64,000 bases of DNA from NCBI GenBank assembly GCA_020632755.1, contig JACKEY010000004.1:558001-622000 (forward strand), in the 5' to 3' direction. This DNA is from Alphaproteobacteria bacterium. GTDB taxonomy: Bacteria > Myxococcota_A > UBA796 > UBA2385. How positions within the stretch are numbered: the first letter of the stretch is position 1; each line of letters starts with the position of its first letter. The notes beneath the pieces were generated by a model that saw only the letters and a program-made list of their open reading frames with translations, was not told where the DNA came from and did no database searches. Positions 23,864 through 34,000 of this stretch are shown here, one piece after another. Made by a program: the position numbers and the translations under genes.

Positions 23864-26571
23864 CAGAAGCGGAACTCGGCTTCGAAGCCGGGGGAGGGGA
23901 TGAAGGGCAGGCCGCGGATGTAGGCCGACTCGGTGTAGTCGTAGTTGTCCTGGGTGAACTCGGGGTTCTGGCCGCGCACCACGTTGAGCAGGTCGAGGAA
24001 GACCTCGAGCTGCCAGTTCTTGAACACGAACATCTTGTCCACGCGCAGGTCCATCGCGAAGAAGGGCGGCAGGCGGGAGCTGTTGTAGTCCCCGGCGGAG
24101 TAGCCGAAGTAGTAGTCCTGATCGATGTCGTAGACGCCGCCCGAGTAGGGCGTGTAGGGGTTGCCGGTCACGTACTGGACCTTGCCCGACAGCTCCCACT
24201 CCTTGGGCAGCTTGTACCCGGCGACCGCGACCAGGATGTGCGTCTGGTCGAAGTCGTAGGCGTACCAGCCCTGGCCGGTCGGGAAGGGGCCGAACAGGCC
24301 CGCGGGGTCGGCGCCGTCGCGCTCGGGGTAGTCGTTGCGGACCGAGCGGGACAGCGTGTAGCTGATCCAGCCGAAGAACCGGCCGACCGGGGCCTGGCGG
24401 ATGATCATCTCGACGCCGTAGGCCCGGCCGATGCCCTCGTTCACGTAGAACTGGCTGTCGATGCCCTCGATGTCGGGGTTGCCGACGATCTGGCGGTCCA
24501 GGAACTTGTAGAACAGCGCCACGTCGGCATCGAGGCCGTTGCCCAGCTGCTGCTCCCAGCCCAGCTCGTTGGCCCAGGCCCGCTCGAAGCCCAGGTCGAC
24601 GTCGCCGCCGGGGCGCCAGCTCTCGAAGGGCTGGGGCGGCTGGTTGTACAGGCCGGTGCCGAACTTCAGCGTGCCCCCCTCGACGAGGCGCGCCCGGCCC
24701 GAGAACCGGGGGTCGAGCCCGTAGACCTCGACCTGGTCGACGATGTTGACCATGTTGAACCGCACGCCGGGCTTGAGCAGCAGCTTGTCGCGGTCCTGGA
24801 GGGGCCGGATGTCCGACTCGAGGTACAGGTCTGGGCCCCAGGCCCAGCCGTCGCCGGCCTGGGTGAAGGGCTCGCGCTCGGCCAGCGGGTCGTAGTTGGT
24901 GAAGGTCTCGGTGGGATCGAAGGGGAACTCGACGGCGAAGTCGTAGGTGCCGCCGATGAAGTCGAGTCCGGCCAGCACGTCGACGGCCTCGCTCGCCTCC
25001 CAGTCCAGCTCGGTGCGCAGCTCGACCAGCCACTGGCGCTGCAGCACGTCGAACTCCGACCCCAGGTTGAACTGGATCAGGTCCAGGCCGAAGCTCGGCA
25101 CGAAGTCCAGGGTCAGGTCGTCGGCCAGCCGGCGCTCCCAGCGCAGCATGCCGCGGTGGGTGCCGTACTTGGTGCCGATGTCGCCCTGGGTGTCCTGGTC
25201 GGTGCCCTGGGCGAAGCTCTCCGGCGTCGCCACCCGCAGCACGTCCTCGAAGCCGAACACGAAGGCCGACAGGCGCCCGTTGTCCATGCCGACGCCGTCG
25301 AGCTTGAGCTGGTAGTCGTACCAGCGGGGCTTGATGGTGAAGCCGGTGCCCCCCGTGAAGATGGGGATGAAGGCGTCGATGTACGAGCGCCGGGCGGCGG
25401 CCGCGAAGCCCAACCCGTCGTTCTTTCCGGCGGTGCCTTCGACCAGGAAGCCGGAGTCGAGCACGTCGGTGTTCCAGGTGACGCGGGTCTGCTCGGGGTA
25501 CTCGCGCTTCGTCTTGACGTCGATCACGCCGCCCATCGACCGGCCGTACTCGACCCCGTACATGCCGGGCAGGTAGTCGATGCTGTCGATCAGGTCGGCG
25601 TTGATGACGCTGACGTAGCCGCCCAGGTGGTAGATGAGCGGCACCCGGATGCCGTCGATGTAGATGCCGCTGTCTTCGGGGTTTGCGCCCCGGATGACCA
25701 GCAGGCCGGTGCCCAGCGGAGCCCGGGCCGCGCCCGGCAGGTTCTGGACCACCCGCACCGGGTCGCCGAAGGTGCCGGGGATGCGCTTGATCTCGTCGGT
25801 CGAGATGGTGCGCCTGGTCACGTCTTCGGTCGGGATGCGGTACACGCCGACGATCTCGTCTTCGGCGTAGGACAGGTTGCGGAGCCACAGGTCCTGGTCG
25901 AGGGGCTCGGCGCCGGCGTCCGGAGCGGACAGCGACTTGTCGATCCGGGAGAAGCCCGGGAAGGTGGCGGAGAGGGTGACCGGGCCGGCAGCCAGGCCAC
26001 CGAGGGCGAACCGGCCCGACGCGTCGGTCTGCACCTGGACCGTGGTGCCGGAGGCGTCGGTGGCGATCACCGGGAAGCCGTCCAGATCGCGCCTGGTGCC
26101 CATCTCGCGCAGGCGGCCGGTGATCTGCACGGGCCCGGTGAACGGCGGCGGAGGCGCCTCGGGTTGCGGTTCCGGGGCGACGAAGTCGTAGGCGAACTCG
26201 AGCTCGACGGGGATGGGGCCGGTCGTGTCCCGCGCCGGGGTGAACCGCCACTGCAGGGCGGCCGCGGCGGCGGCTTCCCCGAAGCCCCAGGAGCTTCCGT
26301 CCTCGGCCACGGGCTCGTCGAGCACCTCGGCACGGGTGACGGCGCCCTCGACCGACAGGGCGATGAGCAGGCGCACGGTGCCCTCGGCCCGGGCGGCCGC
26401 GGCGGCGTCCGGGTACGGCGCCTCGACGAAGTCCACCAGCGAAGGGCCCGCCGTGATCGGCGGCAGCTCCTCCTCCACCGGAGGGGCCTCGGCGGGAGTG
26501 GGCTCCTGGGCCCAGGCCGTCGAGAGGGCGGCGGAGCCGGCGAGCAGCAGGGTCGGCAGCAGGGGCTTCAC
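23863..26571 (-). CDS. TonB-dependent receptor with an N-terminal TonB_C-like domain
   Basis: A 902-residue outer-membrane receptor. Signal peptide; residues ~50-130 look like a TonB C-terminal domain (AEGTVRLLIALSVEGAVTRA ... ALQWRFTPARD); ~148-235 a carboxypeptidase-regulatory-like domain (VQTDASGRFALGGLAAGPV); ~255-360 the plug (LLVIRGANPEDSGIYIDGI, YGRSMGGVIDV); the rest is the barrel, ending in EFRF with a terminal Phe. It imports an unknown large ligand using ExbB-ExbD-TonB energy, all encoded in the same operon. Its start overlaps the tonB stop by 4 nt. The extra TonB_C domain is the odd feature. Confidence 0.88.
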   Translation of the reverse strand: MKPLLPTLLLAGSAALSTAWAQEPTPAEAPPVEEELPPITAGPSLVDFVEAPYPDAAAAARAEGTVRLLIALSVEGAVTRAEVLDEPVAEDGSSWGFGEAAAAAALQWRFTPARDTTGPIPVELEFAYDFVAPEPQPEAPPPPFTGPVQITGRLREMGTRRDLDGFPVIATDASGTTVQVQTDASGRFALGGLAAGPVTLSATFPGFSRIDKSLSAPDAGAEPLDQDLWLRNLSYAEDEIVGVYRIPTEDVTRRTISTDEIKRIPGTFGDPVRVVQNLPGAARAPLGTGLLVIRGANPEDSGIYIDGIRVPLIYHLGGYVSVINADLIDSIDYLPGMYGVEYGRSMGGVIDVKTKREYPEQTRVTWNTDVLDSGFLVEGTAGKNDGLGFAAAARRSYIDAFIPIFTGGTGFTIKPRWYDYQLKLDGVGMDNGRLSAFVFGFEDVLRVATPESFAQGTDQDTQGDIGTKYGTHRGMLRWERRLADDLTLDFVPSFGLDLIQFNLGSEFDVLQRQWLVELRTELDWEASEAVDVLAGLDFIGGTYDFAVEFPFDPTETFTNYDPLAEREPFTQAGDGWAWGPDLYLESDIRPLQDRDKLLLKPGVRFNMVNIVDQVEVYGLDPRFSGRARLVEGGTLKFGTGLYNQPPQPFESWRPGGDVDLGFERAWANELGWEQQLGNGLDADVALFYKFLDRQIVGNPDIEGIDSQFYVNEGIGRAYGVEMIIRQAPVGRFFGWISYTLSRSVRNDYPERDGADPAGLFGPFPTGQGWYAYDFDQTHILVAVAGYKLPKEWELSGKVQYVTGNPYTPYSGGVYDIDQDYYFGYSAGDYNSSRLPPFFAMDLRVDKMFVFKNWQLEVFLDLLNVVRGQNPEFTQDNYDYTESAYIRGLPFIPSPGFEAEFRF

Positions 26572-27332
26572 TCGATGATCTCGATGCGGCAGCGGTAGGG
26601 AGCGTTGCGGACGGCCACGGGGGTCTGTTCCTGGACCGCGGGGGCGAAGCGCGCGCCGAGCCAGGCCTTGCGGCAGGCCTCGTCCGCGTCAGGATGCAGC
26701 CCCTTCGCGACGGTGACGTCGGTCACGTCGCCGTTCTCGTCGATGTCCACCAGTACCTCGACCACGCCCTCGAGCCGCAGGGCCTGTACGCTGTCGGGCA
26801 CCCGCAGGGGCGGCTTGCTGCGGACCTTGGGCTGGCTGGTGACCGCGGTGAAGGCGACGCTGTTGGCGGCTTCTTCGAGGTCCATGGTCTCGTCGCTGGC
26901 CCGGGTGCGCAGGGTGGTGCCGGCGCGCACCGAGAAGCCGCTGCCGCTGCCTTCGGCGAAGGAGTTGGCGTCGAGCCCCTGGATGCGCCGGATCGGCTTG
27001 TCCGCTTCCACCGTGTCCTGGGGAGCGTCGGTGTCGGGGGTCTCGGTCGTCTGGTCGAAGTCGACCTCCTTGGGGATCTCCTTCTTCACCTCGGGGGGCT
27101 TCTCGGGTTCCGGCTCGGGCTCGGGCTCGGGCGGGAGCTCCTCGGGGGTGTCGGCCATCGTGACCTCGACCACGATCTTGCGGACCACCTCGATGGGCTT
27201 GATCGTGTAGATCAGCCAGCCCAGCAGGGCGTGCACCAGCACGGCGACCACGAAGCCCAGCACCTTGCGGCGGCGGTCTCCCTCGTCCTCCTGGAACGGG
27301 AGCCTCTGCTGGGGCGGCACCTGCTTGGTCAT
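26568..27332 (-). CDS. tonB: TonB energy transducer
   Basis: A 254-residue protein: short cytoplasmic tail, one TM helix (VLGFVVAVLVHALLGWLIY), a Pro-Glu spacer (EELPPEPEPEPEPEKPP) and a C-terminal TonB domain (LRLEGVVEVLVDIDENGDVT ... WLGARFAPAVQ). It links the ExbB-ExbD proton motor to outer-membrane receptors. The gene overlaps the receptor gene by ATGA and starts 10 bp after exbD, so the four are one transcription unit. Confidence 0.9.
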   Translation of the reverse strand: MTKQVPPQQRLPFQEDEGDRRRKVLGFVVAVLVHALLGWLIYTIKPIEVVRKIVVEVTMADTPEELPPEPEPEPEPEKPPEVKKEIPKEVDFDQTTETPDTDAPQDTVEADKPIRRIQGLDANSFAEGSGSGFSVRAGTTLRTRASDETMDLEEAANSVAFTAVTSQPKVRSKPPLRVPDSVQALRLEGVVEVLVDIDENGDVTDVTVAKGLHPDADEACRKAWLGARFAPAVQEQTPVAVRNAPYRCRIEIIE

Positions 27333-27342
27333 CGGCCGCGGG

Positions 27343-27822
27343 TCACTCGCCGGAGCCGGCGTCGGCCGGGGGAGGCAGGGCGCCCTGGGCGGCTGCGGGG
27401 GCCGGGACCGAGTCGATGTTCAGGGCGAACTTGGCGACGCCCTCCTGCTTGACCACGTCCATCACCCCCATCACCTCGCCGTAGGGGATGGCCTGGTCCG
27501 CGGCGATGAGGGCGGTGACCTTGCCGCCGCCGGGCTCGACGCGGGCGCGCTCGTCGCGGATCCGCTTGCGCAGGATGCCCTCGGTGGCCGGCTCGCCGTC
27601 CAGGTACAGGTTGCCCTGGGGGTCGATCTCGATGCCCAGGCTGACGTCGGTGGCGGTCTCGCCGCTGGCCGCGTCGGGCAGGTCGACCAGCACGGCCTGC
27701 TTGGCGATGGTGGTGGCCGTCACCATGAAGATGATCAGGATGACCAGCACGATGTCGACGAAGGGGGTGATGTTGATGTCGACGATCGCGTCGTCGTCGC
27801 CCCCGCCCAGCTTGGCGCCCAC
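27343..27822 (-). CDS. exbD: ExbD/TolR-family biopolymer transport protein
   Basis: A 159-residue protein with GTG start. One TM helix, INITPFVDIVLVILIIFMV, contains the proton-relay Asp (PFVDIVL). The periplasmic part has LVDLPDAASGE and VTALIAADQAIPYGEVMGVM. It partners ExbB to form the proton-driven motor. It starts 4 bp after exbB. TolR and ExbD are hard to separate by sequence; tonB beside it favours ExbD. Confidence 0.9.
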   Translation of the reverse strand: MGAKLGGGDDDAIVDINITPFVDIVLVILIIFMVTATTIAKQAVLVDLPDAASGETATDVSLGIEIDPQGNLYLDGEPATEGILRKRIRDERARVEPGGGKVTALIAADQAIPYGEVMGVMDVVKQEGVAKFALNIDSVPAPAAAQGALPPPADAGSGE

Positions 27823-27826
27823 CGGC

Positions 27827-28462
27827 TCAGGCCCCCTGCTGCTTGGGGCCGTGCAGGCGGCTCAGCAGCATGTGGGAGAGGCTCTCGAGCCGGCCGGTGA
27901 GCTCCTTGTTGCGGCGCTGGAAGTAGTTGTAGAGTACGACTGCCGGGATGGCGACCATCAGGCCGATGGCCGTGGCCACCAGCGCTTCCGAGATGCCGGC
28001 CATGACGGCGGTGCTGCCCTCGGCGCTGTCCAGCGACAGGTCGTGGAAGGCCTTGATGATGCCGAGCACCGTGCCGAACAGCCCGATGAACGGGGCGTTG
28101 CTGCCCGTGGTGCCGAGCACGATGAGCCCCCGCTCGAGCTTGAGCTTCTCGAAGGTCATCGCGCCGATGATCGCTTCTTCGGCGGCGGCGGGCCCCAGGT
28201 GGCCGGCATCGACCCCGGCGCCGAGCACGCGGGCTTCGATGCCGTCGAGGCCGGACAGGCCCTGCCGCAGCTCGGGCAGGGCGCCGCCGGCCAGGAAGCC
28301 CCCCAGCGCCTTGTCCAGTCCGGAGCGGTCGGTGCGGTTGTTGAAGTGGTAGACCAGCCGCTCGGCCGCCACCGCGATGCACGCGAAGGACAGCAGCACG
28401 AGCAGCCACATCACCCACTCCGCGCCGAGCAGCGCGAACTTCATCATCTGGTCTTCGAGCAC
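27827..28462 (-). CDS. exbB: ExbB/TolQ-family proton channel
   Basis: A 211-residue membrane protein with three TM helices: WVMWLLVLLSFACIAV near the start, LGTTGSNAPFIGLFGTVLGI and a third, ALVATAIGLMVAIPAVVLYN. The last two are the conserved MotA/TolQ/ExbB channel helices. Start: the GTG with GGAG 5 nt upstream; an ATG five codons downstream is also possible. First gene of the exbB-exbD-tonB-receptor-lipoprotein operon. Confidence 0.9.
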   Translation of the reverse strand: MLEDQMMKFALLGAEWVMWLLVLLSFACIAVAAERLVYHFNNRTDRSGLDKALGGFLAGGALPELRQGLSGLDGIEARVLGAGVDAGHLGPAAAEEAIIGAMTFEKLKLERGLIVLGTTGSNAPFIGLFGTVLGIIKAFHDLSLDSAEGSTAVMAGISEALVATAIGLMVAIPAVVLYNYFQRRNKELTGRLESLSHMLLSRLHGPKQQGA

Positions 28463-28582
28463 CGCAGCTCCGGGGCGGGGTCGGGGGGCGGGAGTCTGGC
28501 CCGGTGAGACGCCGCTCGCCACAAGGTGCGAACCACGCTTCGCGCCCCGGGTAACCGCAACGGTTCCGGCGGCAATCGGCCG

Positions 28583-29062
28583 TCACCCGCCCGTGCAGGA
28601 CTGTCGCAGCGGGTGGTCCGGCGGGAAGTCGGGGAATGCCGGCGGCGAAGGCCGGGGCTTCGGCGCGACGCCCATGGCCGCGGCCTCGAGGCCGGCGTTC
28701 AGGGTGAGGATGACCGCGCCAGCGCTGTCGGCCATGGTCGGCGTCACCAGCCAGCAGCCGCCGGGGGTGACCACCTGCAGCGAGCCCGCGTACATGCCCG
28801 GCGCGTGGTCGGGCGTCAGGAACACCGGCGTGAAGCGGTCGTTGAGGAAGGTCGTCACGTCGGCGTGGGCCATCGCGCGGTCGAGCCGGCCACCCGGCTG
28901 GTCCACGATCAGCGCGATCGGGCGGTCCACGGGCGTGTCGGGACCCGCCCAGGCGATGTGCGGGGCGGTCGACCACCGCGGGAGCCCGCCGGGCGCCGGT
29001 GCGGGCGGCGGGTCGGGCGGGTCGCTGCAGGCGGCGACCAGGGCGGCGAGGGCGAGGAGCAC
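28583..29062 (-). CDS. Small lipoprotein of unknown function
   Basis: A 159-residue protein from a GTG that gives a signal with a lipobox-like LVAAC (Cys12) followed by a Pro-rich linker. The body (ALIVDQPGGRLDRAMAHADV ... FLNDRFTPVFLTPDH ... VVTPGGCWLVTP) faintly resembles a thioredoxin-like fold of the DUF255 kind but lacks a CxxC. No clear SD or promoter is seen. It lies between tRNA-Cys and exbB. Confidence 0.5.
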   Translation of the reverse strand: MLLALAALVAACSDPPDPPPAPAPGGLPRWSTAPHIAWAGPDTPVDRPIALIVDQPGGRLDRAMAHADVTTFLNDRFTPVFLTPDHAPGMYAGSLQVVTPGGCWLVTPTMADSAGAVILTLNAGLEAAAMGVAPKPRPSPPAFPDFPPDHPLRQSCTGG

Positions 29063-29116
29063 GTCAGGCCGAGACGAAGACGGGGGAGAGGGCGTGGACC
29101 CTCTCCCCCGTCGGTG

Positions 29117-29193
29117 TGGAGGCGACGACCGGATTCGAACCGGTGAATACAGGATTTGCAATCCCGCCCCTTGAACCACTTGGGTACGTCGCC
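29117..29193 (-). tRNA. tRNA-Cys (anticodon GCA)
   Basis: Acceptor stem GGCGACG/CGTCGCC, anticodon stem CGGGA/TCCTG around the loop TTGCAAA, T arm ACCGG-TTCGAAT-CCGGT, encoded TCCA end. 77 nt including CCA. Confidence 0.95.
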
Positions 29194-29256
29194 GGAGCGT
29201 CGGCACTCTTATTCGGTCCGGCCGCAGGGGCAAGGGCATCCTGGGGCGAAGGGCCA

Positions 29257-29262
29257 TAGGAT
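29257..29262 (+). promoter_or_regulatory. TAGGAT -10 element, 6 nt before the GTG of the GT2 gene
   Basis: TAGGAT, six nucleotides, then the start codon; no SD between. Fits a leaderless transcript. Confidence 0.45.
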
Positions 29263-29268
29263 GCGGAC

Positions 29269-30036
29269 GTGCTCCCTCTCTCCGTCGCCATCATCGCCCG
29301 TGACGAGGCCGATCGACTGCCCGACGCCCTGGCCAGCGTCGCCGGGCTGGCGGCGCAGGTGGTGGTGCTCGACAGCGGCTCGCGCGACGACACGGTGGCG
29401 CTCGCCCGCGCGGCGGGCGCCGAGGTGGTCGAGACCGACTGGCCCGGCCACGTCGCCCAGAAGAACCGGGCGCTGCAGCGCTGCACCCAGGAGTGGGTGC
29501 TGTCCCTCGACGCCGACGAGCGGCTGAGCCCGGCACTGGCCGCGTCGGTGCGGGCCGCGCTCGCCGAGCCCGGGGACGCCGCAGGCTTCGAGGTCGATCG
29601 CCTCTCCTGGTGGCAGGGCGCGCCGCTGCGGTACGGCACCTGGCATCCCGATCGTCGCCTTCGGCTGGTCCGCCGTGCCGTGGCGCGCTGGGAAGGGGAC
29701 GATCCCCACGACCGGCTCGCCGTCGACGGGCCCACCCGGCGGCTCGACGGCGACCTCCTCCACCACCCCTACCGGGACCTGGGCGAGCACCTCTCGACCA
29801 TCGACCGGTACACCGCCACCGCCGCGAAGGCCCTGGCAGCCCGCGGCGTGCGCGCCACGGTGCTCGACGTCGCCCTCCGCCCGCATCTACACATCGTGAA
29901 GGCGCTTCTACTGAAGCAGGGAATCCGCGACGGCGTGCGCGGCCTGTGCGTGGCCGGGCTCGGCGCCACCTACGTGCTGCTCAAGTGGGGGCGGCTGTAC
30001 CTGGCCCAGCGCGCGACGACCGGGGCGAGCGGGTGA
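29269..30036 (+). CDS. Family 2 glycosyltransferase, WaaE/KdtX-like
   Basis: A 255-residue cytoplasmic GT-A enzyme: LSVAIIARDEADRLPDAL, LDSGSRDDTVALARAAGAEVV, and the metal/nucleotide motif SLDADERL. The pattern with RRLRLVRR and DLLHHPYRDLGEHLSTIDRY is that of LPS-core beta-glucosyltransferases (WaaE/KdtX). It probably adds a sugar to LPS core or another surface glycan. Its stop overlaps the next gene (GTGA), and the three-gene set GT2-GT4-PBP suggests a cell-surface assembly unit. Confidence 0.85.
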   Translation: MLPLSVAIIARDEADRLPDALASVAGLAAQVVVLDSGSRDDTVALARAAGAEVVETDWPGHVAQKNRALQRCTQEWVLSLDADERLSPALAASVRAALAEPGDAAGFEVDRLSWWQGAPLRYGTWHPDRRLRLVRRAVARWEGDDPHDRLAVDGPTRRLDGDLLHHPYRDLGEHLSTIDRYTATAAKALAARGVRATVLDVALRPHLHIVKALLLKQGIRDGVRGLCVAGLGATYVLLKWGRLYLAQRATTGASG

Positions 30037-31097
30037 AGGTAGGCCTGCTGGTCCGGACCCTGGGCACCAACGGCGGCACCGAGCGCTTCGTGCACGGCTT
30101 CTGTCGCTGGCTGGTGTCGCAGGGCCACGAAGTCGTCGTGCACTGCGCGGCCGTCGATGGTGCGGTGGAGGGCGCCGAGGTGCGGCTGCTGCCGGTCCGG
30201 GCGAGGGGGAGGGTGGGGCGCCTGAGGGCGCTCGATCGGGCGGCGGAGGCGATCCCTCCCGAGGACCAGGCCGTGCTGATCGGCTTCCTGCGCGGAGGCC
30301 GCCCCGACCTGTACCGGGCCGGTGGAGGCAGCCACCGCGCCTGGATGGCGCGGCAGCCGCGTCCGGCCTGGGACCTGGCGGGGCGCCGCGGGGACGCCGT
30401 CGAGGCGGCGCTCGACGACGCCGTGCTCGCGCGAGCCCGCCGCGTCGTCGCGAACAGCGAGCTGTGCCGCCGGGACCTGGTCGAGGCTTCGGGGGTCGAC
30501 CCCGATCGCATCGTGCTGGTGCGCAACGGTGTCGATCTGGAGCGTTTCCGGCCGCGCGACCTGCCCCGCCTGCACCCGGGTCCGACCGTCCTGTTCCTCG
30601 GCAACGGCTGGGCGCGCAAGAACCTGCCGGCGGCGCTGCGGTCGGTGGTCGCCATGCCGAAGGTCCAGCTCGTCGTCGCCGGCCACGAGCCCCGCGCGGG
30701 GCGGTTCCGCGCCCTGGCGGCCGAGCTCGGCCTGGGCGGGCGGGTGCACTGGCACGGCCCTGCCGAGGCGCCGGAGCACCTGCTCCCGACGGTCGACGCG
30801 CTGGTGCTGCCGACCCGCTACGACCCCTGCGCCAACGTGTGCATGGAGGCCCTGGCCTGTGGCGTACCGGTCGTGACCACGGCGCTCAACGGCGCGGCCG
30901 AGGTGCTGCCGGACCCCGGGCTGGTCGTCGCCGACCCCGACGACGCCTTCGCGCTGGCCCTGGCCCTGGAACGGGCCTTGCAGACCCCGGGGCTGGGCGC
31001 GGCCTGCCGCACGGCCGCGGAAGCCCTCCCCGCTGAAGGCGCCTTCGCCGAGCTCCTCGGCCACGCCTGCTCCCTCCTCCCTCCCGGAACCCCATGA
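30033..31097 (+). CDS. Family 4 (RfaG-like) glycosyltransferase
   Basis: A 354-residue GT-B enzyme from a GTG that overlaps the previous stop by 4 nt. N-terminal LLVRTLGTNGGTERFVHGF contains the Gly-rich acceptor loop; ANSELCRRDLVEASG and VRNGVDLERFRP are typical of GT4; the nucleotide-sugar site is TRYDPCANVCMEALACGVPV (EX7E-like). It probably transfers a hexose in LPS core or capsule assembly. Acts with the preceding GT2 enzyme; its stop overlaps the PBP start (ATGA). Confidence 0.88.
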   Translation: MKVGLLVRTLGTNGGTERFVHGFCRWLVSQGHEVVVHCAAVDGAVEGAEVRLLPVRARGRVGRLRALDRAAEAIPPEDQAVLIGFLRGGRPDLYRAGGGSHRAWMARQPRPAWDLAGRRGDAVEAALDDAVLARARRVVANSELCRRDLVEASGVDPDRIVLVRNGVDLERFRPRDLPRLHPGPTVLFLGNGWARKNLPAALRSVVAMPKVQLVVAGHEPRAGRFRALAAELGLGGRVHWHGPAEAPEHLLPTVDALVLPTRYDPCANVCMEALACGVPVVTTALNGAAEVLPDPGLVVADPDDAFALALALERALQTPGLGAACRTAAEALPAEGAFAELLGHACSLLPPGTP

Positions 31098-34000
31098 GCC
31101 GCCTCTCCCGACTCTGGACCTGGACCAAGCGCGTCTCCGCCCTGTTCGCCGGGCTCGGCGTGGTCGGCGCGATCTGGGCCGGCGTGGCCTACAAGCGCCA
31201 CGTGCTCGACGACCCGGGCGAGCACATCCAGCGCGACGCCATCCAGGCGATCATCGCGCAGGAATCGCCGGTGCTCTACAGCGACGGCGAGACGCGGATC
31301 GGCGTCTTCTTCTCGCAGGAGCACCGCGAGTACGTCCCCTACGAGCGAATCCCCCGCGCCTGGGTGGACGCCATCGTCGCCGCCGAGGACCAGCGCTTCT
31401 TCTCGCACCCCGGCGTGGACCCCAAGGGCATCGCCCGGGCGATGCGCGACAACGTCAAGGCGAAGCGGGTGGTGGCCGGCGGCAGCAGCCTGACGCAGCA
31501 GACGGCGAAGAACCTGTACTACCGGCCCGACCGGTCGATGCGCAGCAAGTGGGAGGAGCTGGTCAACGCCCTGCGGCTCGAGGCCCACTACGACAAGGAG
31601 GACATCCTCGAGTTCTACGCCAACCAGTTCCACGTCAGCGCCAACGGGCGCGGGCTGGGCATCGCGGCCCGCTACTTCTTCGACAAGGACGTCTCCGAGC
31701 TGACGACGCTGGAGTGCGCCTACCTGGCCGGCATGGTGAAGGCGCCGGCCACCTACAACCCCTTCCTGGGCAGCACGTCGGAGCGGCGAGAGCTCGCCCG
31801 CCAGCGCGCCCAGGCCCGGACCCGCTACGTGCTGGACCGGATGCTGGACACCGGGGCCATCGACGCCGCCGAGCACGCGACGCTGATCACCCAGGACATC
31901 CCCTTCCGGAAGGGCACCTTCCGCTACGACACGCACGTCGTGCTGGACGAGGTCGAGGCCCGCCTGCAGCAGGCGCCCTTCCCGGCCCTGTTCGCCGAGC
32001 TCGGCATCGACAACCCGAGCACCGCCGGCATCGAGATCGTCACCACCATCGATGCCGGCGCGCAGGCGGGCGCGACCTGGGCGCTGTGGCATCACCTGAC
32101 CGAGTCCGGGCCGCTGCTCGAGGCCCCGTCCTGGGGTGACGATCCGGGGCTGGCCACCGCGCGGGCCTTTCGGCTGGCCGACGACAAGGCGCCGGCCCAC
32201 GACCCCCACGATCCCCTGCAGCGCTGGGAGTTCAGCGCGGCACGGGTCACCGCCGTGCAGACCGAGCCGGACGTGCGGCTGCACCTGGACATCGGCGGCC
32301 ACACCTGCGTGGTCGACGCCGACGCCATCGAGCGCGCGGCCACCGTGGTCGCCCGTGCCCGCAAGGGCGAGTCCTGGCGGCAGGCCAGCAAGGCCGACCG
32401 GGCGCTCCTGGTCGACACCCTCCCGGCCGGCGCCGTGGTGTGGGCGTCCGTCCTGGCGGAAGCCGTGCCCGCTACGGACGGGGGCACGGCGGTGCCCGCG
32501 CGCTGCGATCTCGAGCTCCGTCCCGAGCTGCAGGGCGCGGTCATCGTGCTCGAGGACGGCCGGATCCGCGCCATGGTGGGCGGCAACGACAACAAGAACT
32601 TCAACCGCGCCACCCAGGCGAAGCGGCAGCTGGGCAGCACCTGGAAGCCGGTGCTGTTCTACGCGGGCCTGCAGCTGGGCTGGCTGCCGACCGACGACCT
32701 GGACAACCGCCCCGACCAGGTGTTCCGGTTCGAGGGCACCTGGTACTACCCGCGGCCGGACCACGAGAGCCACGACACCGTCAGCCTGGCGTGGGCCGGC
32801 ACCCGCAGCGAGAACCTGGCCAGCATCTGGCTGCTGGCGCACCTGACCGACAAGCTCGACGACGACGAGTTCGAGGCACTGGCCCGCCAGGTCGACCTGG
32901 TGCCGCGCAACGGCGAGGCCCGGGACGCCTGGATCGAGCGCATCCGCGACGACCAGGGCGTCATCAGCACCGAGAGCCGGCTGCCCGAGATCGCCTTCCA
33001 CGCCGTCCGCGGGGAAGTCGCCGACGCGCTCGACGACGAGGGCCGCCACGACGAGGCCTGGCAGGTCCGGTCGTTGCTGTACGGCAGCGGCGCGGATTCC
33101 GAGCTGGCCCGGGTGCGCGGCGACGCCGGCCGCCGCCGGGCCGTGGGCCGCAACCTGCTGCATCTGGAAGAGCGCGCCGAGCAGTGCGTGGTCCAGGCCG
33201 GGCGCCTGCAGGCCTGGATGGACGCGGAAGATGCCCGAGCCGGCATCCTGGGCCGCCTGCGCAAGGCCCCCGAGCCGCTCACCCAGGCCGACGTGGCCGA
33301 CCTGCGGCTGCGGCCCGCCGCCGGCTCGCTGCAGCTGGGCTGTGGCGAGGTCGGCGAGGGCTGGGCCAAGGTCGGCGAGCACCTGCTGGGCGCGATCCAG
33401 GCCGGCGTGCGCATCCCCCTGGGCGACCCCGAGCACATGCTGGTCGAGGGCGTCGTCGAGAAGGACGTGCTGGACCGCCTGCGCCGGGCGACCACCCGTC
33501 GGCGGCTGGTGCTGTCCCAGGCCGATGCCTGGTCCTTCGAGGTGCTGGCCCACCACCCCGACTACCGGCAGCTGGTGGGCATGCGCTACCTGGCCCAGCT
33601 CGCGACGACCCTGGGGGTGCAGTCCGAGCTGCCGCCGGTGCTGTCGATGCCGCTGGGCGCCGTCGACATCAGCGTCGAAGAAGCCGCCAGCATGTACCAG
33701 GGCATGCTGCGGGGCGAGACCTGGACCTTCCCGGGCCAGCTCTCGACCGCCGGTGGTGACCGCGACGCGCCGGCCATCGCCGACACCACGGTGCTCATCG
33801 CGGAGATCCGCGATCGCAGCGGCAAGGTGCTCTACCGGGTCCAGCCCGAAGCGACGTCGGTCACCGATCCCGCTGCCGGTCGGATGGCCGGGGACATCCT
33901 GCGCAACGTCGTGCGCTGGGGCACCGGGCGCCGCGCCTTGTCGAGCGTGACCCAGGACGGCGCGGCGGTCCCCGTCGCCGGCAAGACGGGGACGACCAAC

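Noticed and set aside
29100..29260. Genomic-island attachment site at tRNA-Cys
   Set aside because: No integrase gene and no second copy of the tRNA 3' end was seen in the window.
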